NCBI RefSeq assembly: GCF_000313135.1
Contig: NW_004457656.1
Span: forward strand, 12,249-30,075
Direction of reading: 5' to 3'
Length of the DNA stretch: 17,827 nucleotides
Origin: Acanthamoeba castellanii str. Neff
Lineage: Eukaryota > Discosea > Longamoebia > Acanthamoebidae
The notes below the pieces were generated by a model. It had not been told where the DNA came from and ran no database searches. It saw only the letters and a list, made by a program, of their open reading frames with translations. The first letter of the stretch is position 1; each line of letters starts with the position of its first letter. Shown here one piece after another: positions 1-8,955 of the stretch. The position numbers and the translations under genes were made by a program.

Positions 1-203
1 CTTCTTTTTTTTTCCAATTCCATTTGAGAATCACAATCCAAATCGGCTGGCTGCCCTCCGCGAGTGGCTCCTCCCTGCTTCTCGTCAACTGCGCCTCGAA
101 GAACATATTTTTTTTAGCATCTTGCGCGGTTGGGCCGCGGCTGCACTCCACCACACGGTGCCAAGCTCACGCCCCTGCCCCGCGCGTTCTCCACGTGACA
201 CGG
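1..203. other. 5' flank of the first gene
   Basis: This stretch precedes the first supported start codon. It holds two T-rich tracts (near 5-13 and 109-118), the second ending in TTTTAG, which could be a splice acceptor. The frame of gene 1 stays open from about position 24, so an upstream coding exon or a 5' UTR intron cannot be excluded. I see no clear promoter element. Confidence 0.3.
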
Positions 204-1688
204 ATGTTTAGGAGGATGGACTGGGATGCGTACCTCAACCTGCAGTATCAGCTCCTGCTGATGAAGACGCGGATCATGCAGGTTCGTACCCGCACCAGGT
301 CACGGGCGGGCTCAGCTCGCTCGCACGAGTCGGTCGCGGCTTGCTCACCAGCAGCTCTGGTGGACCACGCGACACGACACGACACGACACGACAACGACA
401 CAACACGACACTCACGGCACACACGGCACACACGCACACGCGCACGGCATACACGACACACACGCACGCGCAGATCTATGGCTCCGCCGGGCAGGGCTTC
501 GACGCCACGGGGCTAGTGCTACCCAACCTCTACGCCGGGATGGGTACCACCTTCTCTCCGTGTGAGCTGCCCACCTCAAGCCCAGCGCTCCTCCCCTCCC
601 TCTCTGACGAGTTCTTCTTCTTTCTCTTCTGGGGGGCTTGGCTGGTTCAGGCACGTTTGCCGCGGGAGTTCCCGACGCCAGCAGCATCGCGGCCTTCCAC
701 GCCGCGCAGGCGCAGAACCTGCTGAGCCAGGCCGCGTCGGCATCCGGCCCCGTGGGGCTGCCCGTCTTGAACGTACGTTACGTTTGGCCACACACACGAC
801 ACACCACACACACACACACACAACACTGTCAGTCCGCATTTGAGACACAATGTTGACTAAAGTACCCCACCATCACCAGGTGGCGACGTTTCTCGAGGCA
901 CTGCGCGAGGAGAAGGAAAAGGAGGAGCGCCAGCGGAGCGCAGACAACGCCAACAAGCAGCACAGCAACAGCGGCGTAACTACGAGCACCAGCGTTGGCA
1001 CCGCCACCGGCGCGAGCGCGAACCCAAGCCTGAGCGCCAGCGCCAGCAGCGCCGCGAGCAGTCACAGCAGCAGCAGCAGCAACAGCAAGAAGGAAAAGAA
1101 GAAGAAAAAGAAGGAAAGGAAGGAGGCGCGGCGTGCGGAGCGGGAGCGGGAGCGACAAGCTGGAGCGAGGGAAACGCGGGCGAGCAAGAAGGAGGTCGTT
1201 GCGACCCCGACATCGACGCCGGCGTTATCGAGCCAGCCACGATCGTCGCCCTCCGCGGCGGCATCTTCCCGCGACGACAAGGCCGACACGCACCACGGCA
1301 TCGACCTGCTCGCCGCGCTGGCCGAGCAAGCCGAGCAGCAGCGGCACGACCGCGCCTCGCCGCCGGCCGGCGCTGCAGCGCCCAACACGAGGCCCTTCGC
1401 CGGTGGCAGTGAACAACACGTTGCGGCTGAGGTGGAGAACATGGAGGAGGAGGAGCACGAGGAGGAGGGAGCCCAAGGCCGGCGCCACAAGAACGACGAA
1501 ATGTCAACTGACCATGTGGCGGACACGTCGCACAGTGGCAAGCGGAGGCTGCGGAGCAGTGGCCAGCAGAAGCAGCTGCAGCAGCGACTGTCGTCGTCGG
1601 CCCAGAGCGAAGACTCCAGCGACCACTCCGTCGAGCCGTCTCCCGCGGGCTCGCCCACCCACCTTCGGCGCAGTGGACGGAGGTACGG

Positions 1689-1734
<46 letters not shown>

Positions 1735-2178
1735 GCGCGTGTTGTAGACAAACGTGGGCTTGACTTCGTTCTTCACACACACAGCCGCAAGACCAAGTCC
1801 TTTGACAATGTCGAAGAGGGACTCGACGCCGCGGCCTCCAACAAGAAGCGCCGCACCACCCCCGCAGAACAGGAGTCGAAGCCCGAAGGCGGGCCGATGA
1901 CGTCGGGCGCGACGAAGGGGGAAGAGTCGAGGCACGGAGCGGCCGTGATGACGATGGACCTCGAAACCACCCACGAGGCGGCGCAGCGGCAGCAGCAACG
2001 GGAGGAAGTGTCCACCAGGCCCGCGGTCACACTCTCTGCGGTCAAGCTCGAGCCCAAATCCGCGCTTCAACTCGAACCCGAGCCCGAGCTTCTCGCCGAA
2101 GCCGAACCCACCACCAGCGCCGAAGAAGGCACAACGCTCTACCCGCGCGTGCGCTCTGAGCATGCTCTCAACCAGTAA
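204..2178 (+). CDS. Unrecognised charged, Ser/Lys/Glu-rich protein, probably nuclear (five exons)
   Basis: I do not recognise this protein. Exons: 204-281, 474-543, 651-772, 880-1682, 1785-2178. Donors are GTTCGT, GTACCA, GTACGT and GTACGG, acceptors all CAG, and phases close to give 488 residues. The first ATG (204, MFRRMDWDAY) or the one at 216 is the likely start, but the frame is open upstream. Residues 1-90 are the least biased part: an amphipathic stretch (YLNLQYQLLLMKTRIM), then Gly/Ala/Ser-rich sequence. The remainder is low complexity: a Lys/Arg/Glu run at about 165-190 that could be a nuclear localisation signal, acidic MEEEEHEEE, KRRLRSSGQQ, NKKRRTT, and near the C terminus a VKLE sumoylation-type motif followed by Leu-Glu-Pro repeats. 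Nuclear location is inferred from the basic clusters. The stop at 2176-2178 may itself lie in an intron linking to the next gene (see findings). Confidence 0.65.
361..473. repeat. CA/ACACG-type simple repeat in intron 1 of the first gene
   Basis: Degenerate ACACG pentamers (365-400) grade into CA-rich sequence with CACGCACGCG, running up to the CAG acceptor at 471-473. The repeat makes up the 3' half of intron 1 (282-473). Confidence 0.7.
789..823. repeat. CA microsatellite in intron 3 of the first gene
   Basis: An interrupted CA run in the intron 773-879, between a GTACGT donor and a CACCAG acceptor. Confidence 0.8.
1691..1729. repeat. GT microsatellite in intron 4 of the first gene
   Basis: About 19 uninterrupted GT units follow closely on the GTACGG donor at 1683 in the intron 1683-1784. 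This intron is 102 nt, a multiple of three, and has no stop in the host frame, where the repeat would read as alternating Val-Cys. Confidence 0.9.
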
Positions 2179-2185
2179 CTAATCG

Positions 2186-2226
<41 letters not shown>

Positions 2227-2236
2227 GAGTACAGAA
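2179..2236. other. 58-nt gap between genes 1 and 2, mostly a TG repeat
   Basis: Positions 2187-2225 are about 19 TG units, followed by TCGAGTACAG and then the ATG at 2237. There is no AATAAA and no recognisable promoter. The segment has intron-like features: GTAACT at 2175-2180 overlapping the stop, CTAAT close to a branch-point shape at 2179-2183, and candidate AG acceptors at 2229 and 2234. Confidence 0.6.
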
Positions 2237-2581
2237 ATGCTGGTGACTGCGAGGAACCCGGCATACACGATGGAACCACGGCAGGTGGTGGTGATCGGGG
2301 CCGGCATCGCCGGCATCAGCGCTGCCATACAGCTCCAGCACGCCGGCTACCGCGTCACTATCCTCGTACACGGCCGTTTTGCTTCTCTTTTTTCTTCCCT
2401 TTTTTCTTTTCGAGTTTCCCTTACTGACCGCGCACCCGACCCGACGCGTGCAGGAGGCTCGTGAGCGAGCCGGCGGTCGGATCAAGACCATGAAGAAGGA
2501 GATGAAGGGCTCCAAGTCCTCCCATCTCTCCATCGCGATCGAGCTGGGCGCCTCCTTCATCAAGTACGCCAGGCCAGGCGC

Positions 2582-2618
<37 letters not shown>

Positions 2619-5600
2619 TGGTGTGTGTGTGTGTGTGTCGTGTGTGTGTGATCAATGGGCTGAAGCGCGTGCGGTGTATCAGGGGTGCGGAGGGCAACCC
2701 GATCGCGCGGCTGTGCGAGTCCCTGGGTCTTCACACGCAGCAGGTACCGGCCGAGCGCTGTTTGCTCTTCGACCACTCCGGCCGCACCGTGCCCAAGCAC
2801 GTCGAACAGCAGGCCCAGACACGGTACCTACATACCGTGACACACATCTAGAGCACATTGCTGACGTCGCACGCCTTCTTAAACAACGGCGATTTTGGGG
2901 TGCGCACCGCAGGTTTCATGCGATGCTCGGCCACGCGCACGTCGCTCGGCACATGAGGAAGCGCAGGGACGAGGAGCGCCAGGAACGCGAGGCCGAGCAA
3001 GAGAAGATGCAAAAGGCCGCCGCGGACAAGGGCAGCAGTGGAGGCGGCGGCAGCGCCTCGAGAAAGCCCAACAAGAGCGGACGGAAGGACGCGCTCAAGA
3101 TATCGACGTCGGCTTCGTCTTCGGCGGCGGCGAAGAAGCGGGACAAGGGCGGCAAGAACCGGAAGGGCAAGGGCGCTGCACCGTCCAAGGGCAGCTCGGC
3201 CGACGACGACGACGACGACGACGGCGACAGGGAGGCGGAGAAGGCCGAGGAGACGAAGAAGCAGAAGAAGAAGGAAGAGGAGGAGGAGGAGGAAGAGGAG
3301 GAGGATGAAGAGGAGCGGCTGGCGAGGGCCAGGAAGGCCCTCCTCAACGAGCTGGTGGCCAGCTTCGACGATACCACCACCCTGCAGCAGGCGATGGACA
3401 GGATCGCAGAGCTCAGGGCCAGCTTGCCGCCGGCCAGCAGTACCGCCACCGCCACCGCCGATGACGACGCGTTGGCTCAGCCGCCGGCCGGGCCCGAACG
3501 CGACCGTACAGAGGCCGAGTTGGAGGCGCGCGTGGTGGACTGGCACGCGGCGATGCTGGAGGGCTGCGCCGGCGCGCCGCTGTCGCGGCTCTCGCTCTTC
3601 CACTGGGACCAGGAGAACGCCACCCAGTATCAGGGACCCCACAGGTACTCCAGCCCACCCACACCACACCACCCACACCACACCACCTTGTGCTCTTGTT
3701 TGACGTGACGCGTCGCGGTGTGTGAACCAGTTTGGTCAAGGAGGGCCACGCCGCACTGATCGACGAGTTGGTGGCGCGCGGCAAGCTGGACCTGCGACTC
3801 AACCACGTCGTCGAGGTGCGCTCTCTCTCTCTTTCTCCCCCCAGTCGCATTCAATTCTCAATTCTCAATTCTCTCGCTGTTGCAGTCCGTGGACTATTCG
3901 GACGATGGGGGCCTGGTCAAGCTCGGCACCAACCAGGGCGCATTCGAAGCCGACCTGGTCGTGTGCACCCTTCCCCTGGGCGTGCTCAAGCAAGGGTACA
4001 TTACATTACATTGCCTCCACCATTACATTACATTGCGTTGCAAACATATTTGCAATATAAAAAATATAAATATATATTTACATTTATATTTTTTTATAAT
4101 GTATATTTTTATAATGTATATTTTTATAATATTTTAATTGATAGTATTGATTGGTATGCGTGTTTAATTCAGCGCGGTTCAATTCGTGCCGCCGCTGCCC
4201 GAGGAAAAGCGACGGAGCATTGAGAGGCTGGGCTGCGGGACGTTCAACGTCGTCGTGCTCTTCTTCTCCACCATCTTCTGGGACAAGCAGGTACACGTGC
4301 GCGGAACGGGGAAGTGAGGAAATGTATACTGATGGATTGTGTGTGTGTCGTGTGTGTGTCGTGTGTGACCAGACGTTCTGGCTCGGACGCGCGGGCGAGC
4401 ACCAGGGCCGCTCCTACCTCTATCTCAGCATGACCAAAGTGTTTGGGTAACGCACGCACCGCACGCACGCACGCACACACGCACCGCACACACTGATGTG
4501 TTGATGATGACCACGTCGTCGTGGCAGGTATCCCGTGTTGGTGGCCTACCAATCGGGACAAGCGGCGGAGGAGGCCGAGGCCCAGGAGGACAGTGAAATC
4601 GTGGACGAGGCCCTCACCTTCCTCCACACCGTCTACAAAAACTCGGCCAAGCCGCTCAAGGTCCGCAATCTCCACCTTTTCTCCGCACGCGTCGTGTTGC
4701 GTGTCGTGCCGTGTGTGTCGTGTTATGTGTCGCGTGTGCTGTGTTGCCAACAGTCTGCGCGTCGACGACAGAGTATTGTGACGCGGTGGACCAGCGATCC
4801 GTATTCAGGCGGGGCGCATTCGTACATCCCGCCGGGCGCCACCGGCGCCGACTACGACGTGCTGGCCGCCCCCGTCGCCGCTCGCCTGTTCTTCGCCGGC
4901 GAGGCCACGAACCGGCGCCACCCGAGCTCGGTCGCCGGGGCCTACGTGAGCGGCAAGCGGGAGGCGGAACGGATCACGGCGCTCTATGGGGTAGTCCCGG
5001 TGGGCGACAGGCCCACGACGAGCGAGCCAGCCGAGCCCATCGACCTGAACCATCTGGACAAGGCCACCGCAGCCGCGGCCCCATCGCCTGCGCCCACGCC
5101 CACGATCGTTGCCGGCGCCAAGCAGACGAGGCCAACAGAAGAGATGCGGTCAGTCAAGGCCGAGCCTGAGGAGCGCGAGGCGGAGAAGAAGCGGAAGGCG
5201 GGTGAGGTGTCGTTGGAGGCTCGACCGGCCAACGACGACAACGACGACAACGACGACAAGGAGGAGGAGAACAGCGACAAGTCGCCGGTGACGCCGATGA
5301 GCCCCGGCCCAGACGCCGCCCCGACGACAACGACGATGGCGGCGGCCGCGGGGAAGCGGCGTCGAATCGCCAAGCGCAAGCGACGCGACGGCGGCGCCAA
5401 GTCCTCGTCGCCCGAGCTCATCGACTCGCCGCAGCTCGCCGGTTCCTCCAGCAACGACGGCGGTCGTCCGCCGGCGGGCGGTGTAGCGACCATCAAAAGC
5501 GAAGACGACGCCGCCGCGCAACGCACAGTCGCCTCGAGCGAGGAGAAGAACGACGAACACATCATGACGACTGCCGCCTGCAGCGGACGACGCACGCGGC

Positions 5601-5644
5601 CCATTCCCGCCGAGGACGACAACGACGACGAGGAGCAGAGCTGA
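2237..5644 (+). CDS. KDM1: LSD1/KDM1-family FAD-dependent amine oxidase (likely histone lysine demethylase), ten exons
   Basis: Family members oxidise methyl-lysine on histone H3 using FAD in the nucleus. Exons: 2237-2365, 2454-2563, 2683-2823, 2913-3644, 3731-3815, 3886-3995, 4173-4290, 4373-4446, 4528-4660, 4754-5644. Phases close to give 840 residues (829 if the ATG at 2270 is used). Seen: the dinucleotide-binding GAGIAG at 21-26, EARERAGGRI at 44-53, GNPIARLCESLG from about 84, DWHAAMLEG at 336-344, LSLFHWDQ at 353-360, CTLPLGVLKQ with the lysine at 434 (the flavin-facing Lys661 of human LSD1), QFVPPLPEEKR, the RWTSDPYSGGAHSYIPPG block at 555-572, and the FAD-binding LFFAGEATNRRHPSSVAGA at 589-607. 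The DWH...HWDQ and PLGVLKQ...FVPPLP blocks point to LSD1 rather than a polyamine oxidase. No SWIRM domain is seen upstream. A Lys/Glu/Asp-rich insert occupies about 142-268 and the Tower coiled coil seems absent. The tail (about 640-840) has KKRK and KRRRIAKRKRR basic clusters and VKAE and IKSE sumoylation-type motifs. Substrate is inferred. Confidence 0.9.
2581..2651. repeat. CT run followed by TG repeat in intron 2 of the KDM1-like gene
   Basis: A (CT)n tract passes directly into an interrupted (TG)n tract inside the intron 2564-2682 (donor GTACGC, acceptor ATCAG). Confidence 0.85.
3190..3315 (+). repeat. GAC/GAG trinucleotide-rich coding segment in the KDM1-like gene
   Basis: Runs of GAC (3200-3223) and of GAG/GAA/AAG (about 3236-3312) encode the poly-Asp, Lys/Glu and poly-Glu parts of the insert in the amine oxidase domain. 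The frame stays open, so this is exonic low complexity rather than an intron. Confidence 0.75.
3996..4172 (+). repeat. AT-rich intron 6 of the KDM1-like gene with short tandem repeats
   Basis: This intron (GTACAT...TTCAG) contrasts sharply with the GC-rich exons. It contains ATTACATTACATTGC-like repeats at about 4000-4036, and a 15-bp unit TTTTTATAATGTATA present twice in tandem at 4091-4120 with a partial third copy to 4130. Splicing it joins LGVLKQG to AVQFVPPLP, the expected LSD1 junction. Confidence 0.85.
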
Positions 5645-5652
5645 CATTTAAA

Positions 5653-5658
5653 AATAAA
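5653..5658 (+). terminator. Poly(A) signal AATAAA after the KDM1-like gene
   Basis: AATAAA lies 9 nt after the stop codon of the KDM1-like gene in an abrupt switch to AT-rich sequence. It is the usual eukaryotic cleavage/polyadenylation signal, and it is close to the stop, as expected in a compact genome. Confidence 0.6.
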
Positions 5659-6014
5659 TAGGCCTTAAAATATTTTGAATTTGGTAAAAAAGCTGCACAA
5701 CACAAATAAGGAAAGCTTGTCAACCGGTGAGGGCACAAGACACGATTTCAGACCAGAACGAGGCGCGGCAGAGCAACCACGCCCCAACCCAGAGATCATC
5801 GTCTGCTGCGCAGCAGATCAGTCACCGTCCAGTTCGAGGTGCTGTAAAGCAACCACAGTCTGAACAGTCACTCGGCTTCAGTACCTCTTCCTCCCCGAAG
5901 TTACTCACACTATTATTGTTTTTATCTGTATTTTCTTCCAAGATTAACTGTAGCACATCACAAATATTTACATCCTTATTTTTATATCTTCTATTAGGCG
6001 ACCCAGCCAAAGAG
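5659..6014 (+). promoter_or_regulatory. Upstream region and probable 5' UTR of the KYR-repeat gene
   Basis: No separate gene is supported here. An in-frame ATG at 5727 keeps the frame open to the ATG at 6015, but 5880-5998 encodes only a biased Leu/Phe/Ser stretch from T-rich DNA ending CTATTAG at 5998, which looks like the 3' end of an intron. GTGAGG at about 5726 could be its donor, giving a 5' UTR intron. Two imperfect direct copies of a GAGG...AGCAACCAC element occur near 5759-5779 and 5837-5857. No clear TATA box was found. Confidence 0.4.
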
Positions 6015-7449
6015 ATGGAGAGATTCCGCATGCCAGGGCTGGACCTCCCGAAGAAGGACGCGGGAGATGCTCTGAACAAGTACCGCATCAAGGACTCGCC
6101 CAGCGGCGGCGCGGCGGCGCTGTCGCCCAGTCCGCTGTCGCCTACGGGCGTCGATAGCGAGCGCAGGGACGAGGAAGAGCTGCGTGCCCTCTCCCAGCAG
6201 CTGGCCACCTTCAACCGGCGCCTGACCGAGGAGTCGCTCGACAAGTACCGGGTGCAGCCCACGAAGAAACCAGAAGGAGACCAAAAGAGCGAAAACGAAG
6301 AGGCCGAGTTTCAGATCGACGAGGCGGAGCGACGTCAGCTCGAGGCTGAGATGCAGCGGCTGCTCACCCGCAAGCACACCCTCGAGCTGCGACGCAGCCA
6401 GCGCTCGGCCGGCGATCAGGCTTCTGAGACCACCACAGCCACCGCCACAGCCTCCGCGCCCGCTCGCGCGCCCGCGGGTCTAGACCGCTTCCGCGTCCAG
6501 CCCTCATCAGCCGGCGGCCCCGGGTCGGCCCCTGTCACACCGACCGCGACCTCATCGTCATCGTCATCGTCGCTGGCCGCGCCGGTTGACAAGAACCGAC
6601 GCCTTTCTGTCTCGGGGTCAGACCTGACGGTGAGGCCCACCACCAGCAGCAGCTCGGTGTCGCCGCCCCAGGCCAAGCCGGCGCCGCTGAGCCAGACCCA
6701 GGTGGGCCTGACCGCGTCGGCCCCGCCCCGCATCAAGTCCCTCCCGGTCACCTCGCCCGTAGCGTCGTTCAACAAGCCCACCACCCCGACCGGCACCAGC
6801 GCCACCAGCGGCTGCTTGGGCTTCGCGACGCCCAAGGTCAAGACCAGCTTCGGGCTGCCCTCGCCTCGCAGCGCCAATGCCAACGCCGACCCCTTCAGCA
6901 AGTACCGAGTCCAGAACGACGCCACTGCGGCCACAGCGTCGGGCGCCACCACGGTGGTGGCCGAGGTGCGGCCGCTGACCCCGACCGTGAGCGACCCGTT
7001 CAGCAAGTACCGCATCGCCCCGAGTGGTGGTGGCTCGAGCGAGGCCAGCCCGTTGGCCTCGCCGGCGAGTGCTGAGGCCGTGCGCGACGTCAAGCCTGCG
7101 GCGGTGGATCCCCTCAGCAAATACCGGAAGCAGCCCGACGCCACCAGTTCGGCGGCGGCAGCCCCCTCCAGCCCCCCGAAGCCGGTTGCCGAGGCGGCCA
7201 AGTCCTCCAGCCGCCCCGAGGTCGCCAAGATCGCCATCCCCGATGGGTCCCACTTGCACTCTGATGAAGAAGGCACGACTTGACTGATGAAGACGATGAT
7301 GAAGATGAAGGACGATGATGGTGATGACAGCTGACCTGAGAACTTTGTGTGTGTCTCTCCTCCTAGATAAGAAATCGGCGCGGGACATGCTGGCTGACGA
7401 GGAGAAGTTCCTGTGGAACAACCTGGACAGGTTCTCTGGCGACAAGTGA
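6015..7449 (+). CDS. Low-complexity protein with repeated [KR]-[YF]-R-[VI] motifs (two exons)
   Basis: I do not recognise a family. Exons 6015-7272 and 7367-7449 give 446 residues. The ATG at 6015 is chosen because the sequence before it looks like intron or UTR. A short motif, mostly L/F-[SDN]-[KR]-[YF]-R-[VI]-x-P, recurs: RFRMPG at 3-8, LNKYRIKDSP from 20, LDKYRVQPT from 75, LDRFRVQPS from 156, DPFSKYRVQ around 297, DPFSKYRIAP around 332, DPLSKYRKQP around 370, with a final LDRFSGDK at the C terminus. Linkers are Ser/Pro/Ala/Thr-rich and probably disordered. A charged helical stretch (about 88-140) could form a coiled coil. The second exon adds a conserved-looking helix (ARDMLADEEKFLWNNLDRF). 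Spaced copies of one short motif suggest a scaffold with several docking sites, which is inference. The gene is convergent with the next one. Confidence 0.75.
7273..7366 (+). other. Probable GC-AG intron in the KYR-repeat gene
   Basis: The first exon otherwise hits TGA at 7281 after SDEEGTT. A GC donor (GAAG followed by GCACGA) paired with the CTCCTAG acceptor at 7366 gives SDEE joined to DKKSARDMLADEEKF in phase. No GT donor that I tried restores an open frame. Confidence 0.55.
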
Positions 7450-7686
7450 TGATCTCATGATGAGACCAAGCTCATCAACTTTTCCCCTGTGCACAACTCT
7501 ATTTATGTACGACTCCACACTTCACTTCTCTTTCTTCTTTTGGGCACACTAGTGAAAGAAGATGAGTTTTGAAGAAGAAGAAGAAGAGGGGCAGGCCACA
7601 GGCGGGCTGGGGGTGGGCCAAGGGGGTGAAGATGAAGTGCTACTTACAATAATAAATACTGAAGAAGAAGAAGAAGAACGGTGGTA
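7450..7686. other. Convergent 3' intergenic region with two GAA-repeat tracts
   Basis: This 237-bp gap separates the stops of gene 3 (+) and gene 4 (-). It holds (GAA)n tracts at about 7571-7586 and 7661-7678, and AATAAA at 7651-7656 on the plus strand, a possible poly(A) signal for gene 3 about 200 nt after its stop. No perfect AATAAA was seen on the minus strand for gene 4. Confidence 0.5.
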
Positions 7687-8886
7687 TCAGTTCTCCTTGC
7701 CGGTGCCGGTGGTGGAGCCGCGCGGGCTGGTCTGGCCGGCTACTTCCTCCTCCATGCGCCGGAACCACTCCTCGTCCTCCCTCCGCCCGAGGCTCCGCGC
7801 GCGCTCCCGCGTGTCGGCCGCCGCCTCTTCGCCGCGCGGCGAAGTCGACGTCGAGTCGGCCTTGGCCGGGGCTGGGATGCCGGCGAGGGTGAGGTCGCGC
7901 ATCGACAGGACCCGCCGTCGCCGGCCCTTCTGTACCACCACCTTCTCATCCTCGTCGTCAGCGGCGACGGCGGTAGAGGCATCGCTCATGTCTTGCGGTC
8001 GTTCGGGTGGCTGCTCGATCTGCTGACACGCCGTTGAGGACTCCTTAGGAGGCTCTGGCTTCTCCTGGTAGGCGCTGGCGGCAGTGGTAGTAGCGGTGGT
8101 GGGGAGTCGGTCGGCGTCGGCGTCGCCGTGCGCCTCCTTCATCTTGGCCTCGTTCTCGCCCTCGACGACGACTGGGACATCATCACTGCCGAGTTGTGTG
8201 TTCCCTTCTTGGTGTTTCTGCTCGTGGGCGGCCTCCGTCGTTTTCGCTTTCGCTTTCGCCTCTTGGCCTTCCTTCTTGCCCTGTTCGTCGTCGGTCGAAT
8301 GTCGCAGCCTTCGCTCTTCTTGCCGCTTGGCCTCGGCGTTGCTCGTGGCCTCGTCACCGTCGTCGTCGTCGTCGGAGCCCTCGGACTCCGTCCCGCTGTC
8401 GCCGAGCGATGCGTCCAAGTCGATCGAGTGCACGAACGACAGCACATCGAACGCCGGCGTCGAGTACAACACGTGCACCGCCCCACCTGCATATACCTCT
8501 CACGATTAGTACCCCACACAGCACACACAGCACACACAGCACACACAGCACACACAGCACACACCGCACACACCGCACACACCGCACACACCGCACACAC
8601 CGCACAACATACCGTCGGGGCTGTTCCGGAAGCTGATTTCCATCATGCCCTTGATGAACAGCGGGGCGCCATCGAGGTCCGTATTCTGGAGTTCGAAGAT
8701 GGCGAGCATGTAGATGCCGATACCCTCCACGAGCTTGGCCTTGTCCTCGTCCATCATCGACGGACTCTCCGCCGCTTCCGCCGGCGCCAGATCGGCCCGG
8801 CTGGCCCTCCGGCGTCCGCCTCGCCCCACCTTTCCTCGCGATCGTGTGCGTCGACCTAAGAAGAAAGCAAATGAGCCGCGTGTGTT

Positions 8887-8955
<69 letters not shown>

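Noticed and set aside
24..725. A single uninterrupted 233-residue protein at the left edge
   Set aside because: The frame runs through repeat-rich introns. Only 204-281 of it matches the coding model, and the other exons lie in different frames joined by good splice sites.
3200..3330. The charged insert of the LSD1-like protein as an LSD1 Tower domain
   Set aside because: It lies before the LQQAMDRIAEL helix rather than between that helix and DWH, and it is Gly/Ser/Asp-interrupted low complexity rather than a long heptad coiled coil.
5750..5860. A possible tRNA (GTTCGA T-loop-like sequence near 5831)
   Set aside because: The flanking bases do not pair into a T-arm, and no acceptor or anticodon arm could be formed. 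No other tRNA, rRNA or snRNA signal was seen in the window.
5727..6014. N-terminal extension of the KYR-repeat protein from the ATG at 5727
   Set aside because: The stretch is T-rich with a biased Leu/Phe/Ser translation and ends in an acceptor-like CTATTAG, so it is better read as 5' UTR with an intron. It cannot be fully excluded.
7562..8859. Plus-strand frames over 7562-8859
   Set aside because: They are antisense to the last exons of gene 4. The minus-strand reading gives coherent exon joins, while the plus frames run into the CA minisatellite without splice logic.
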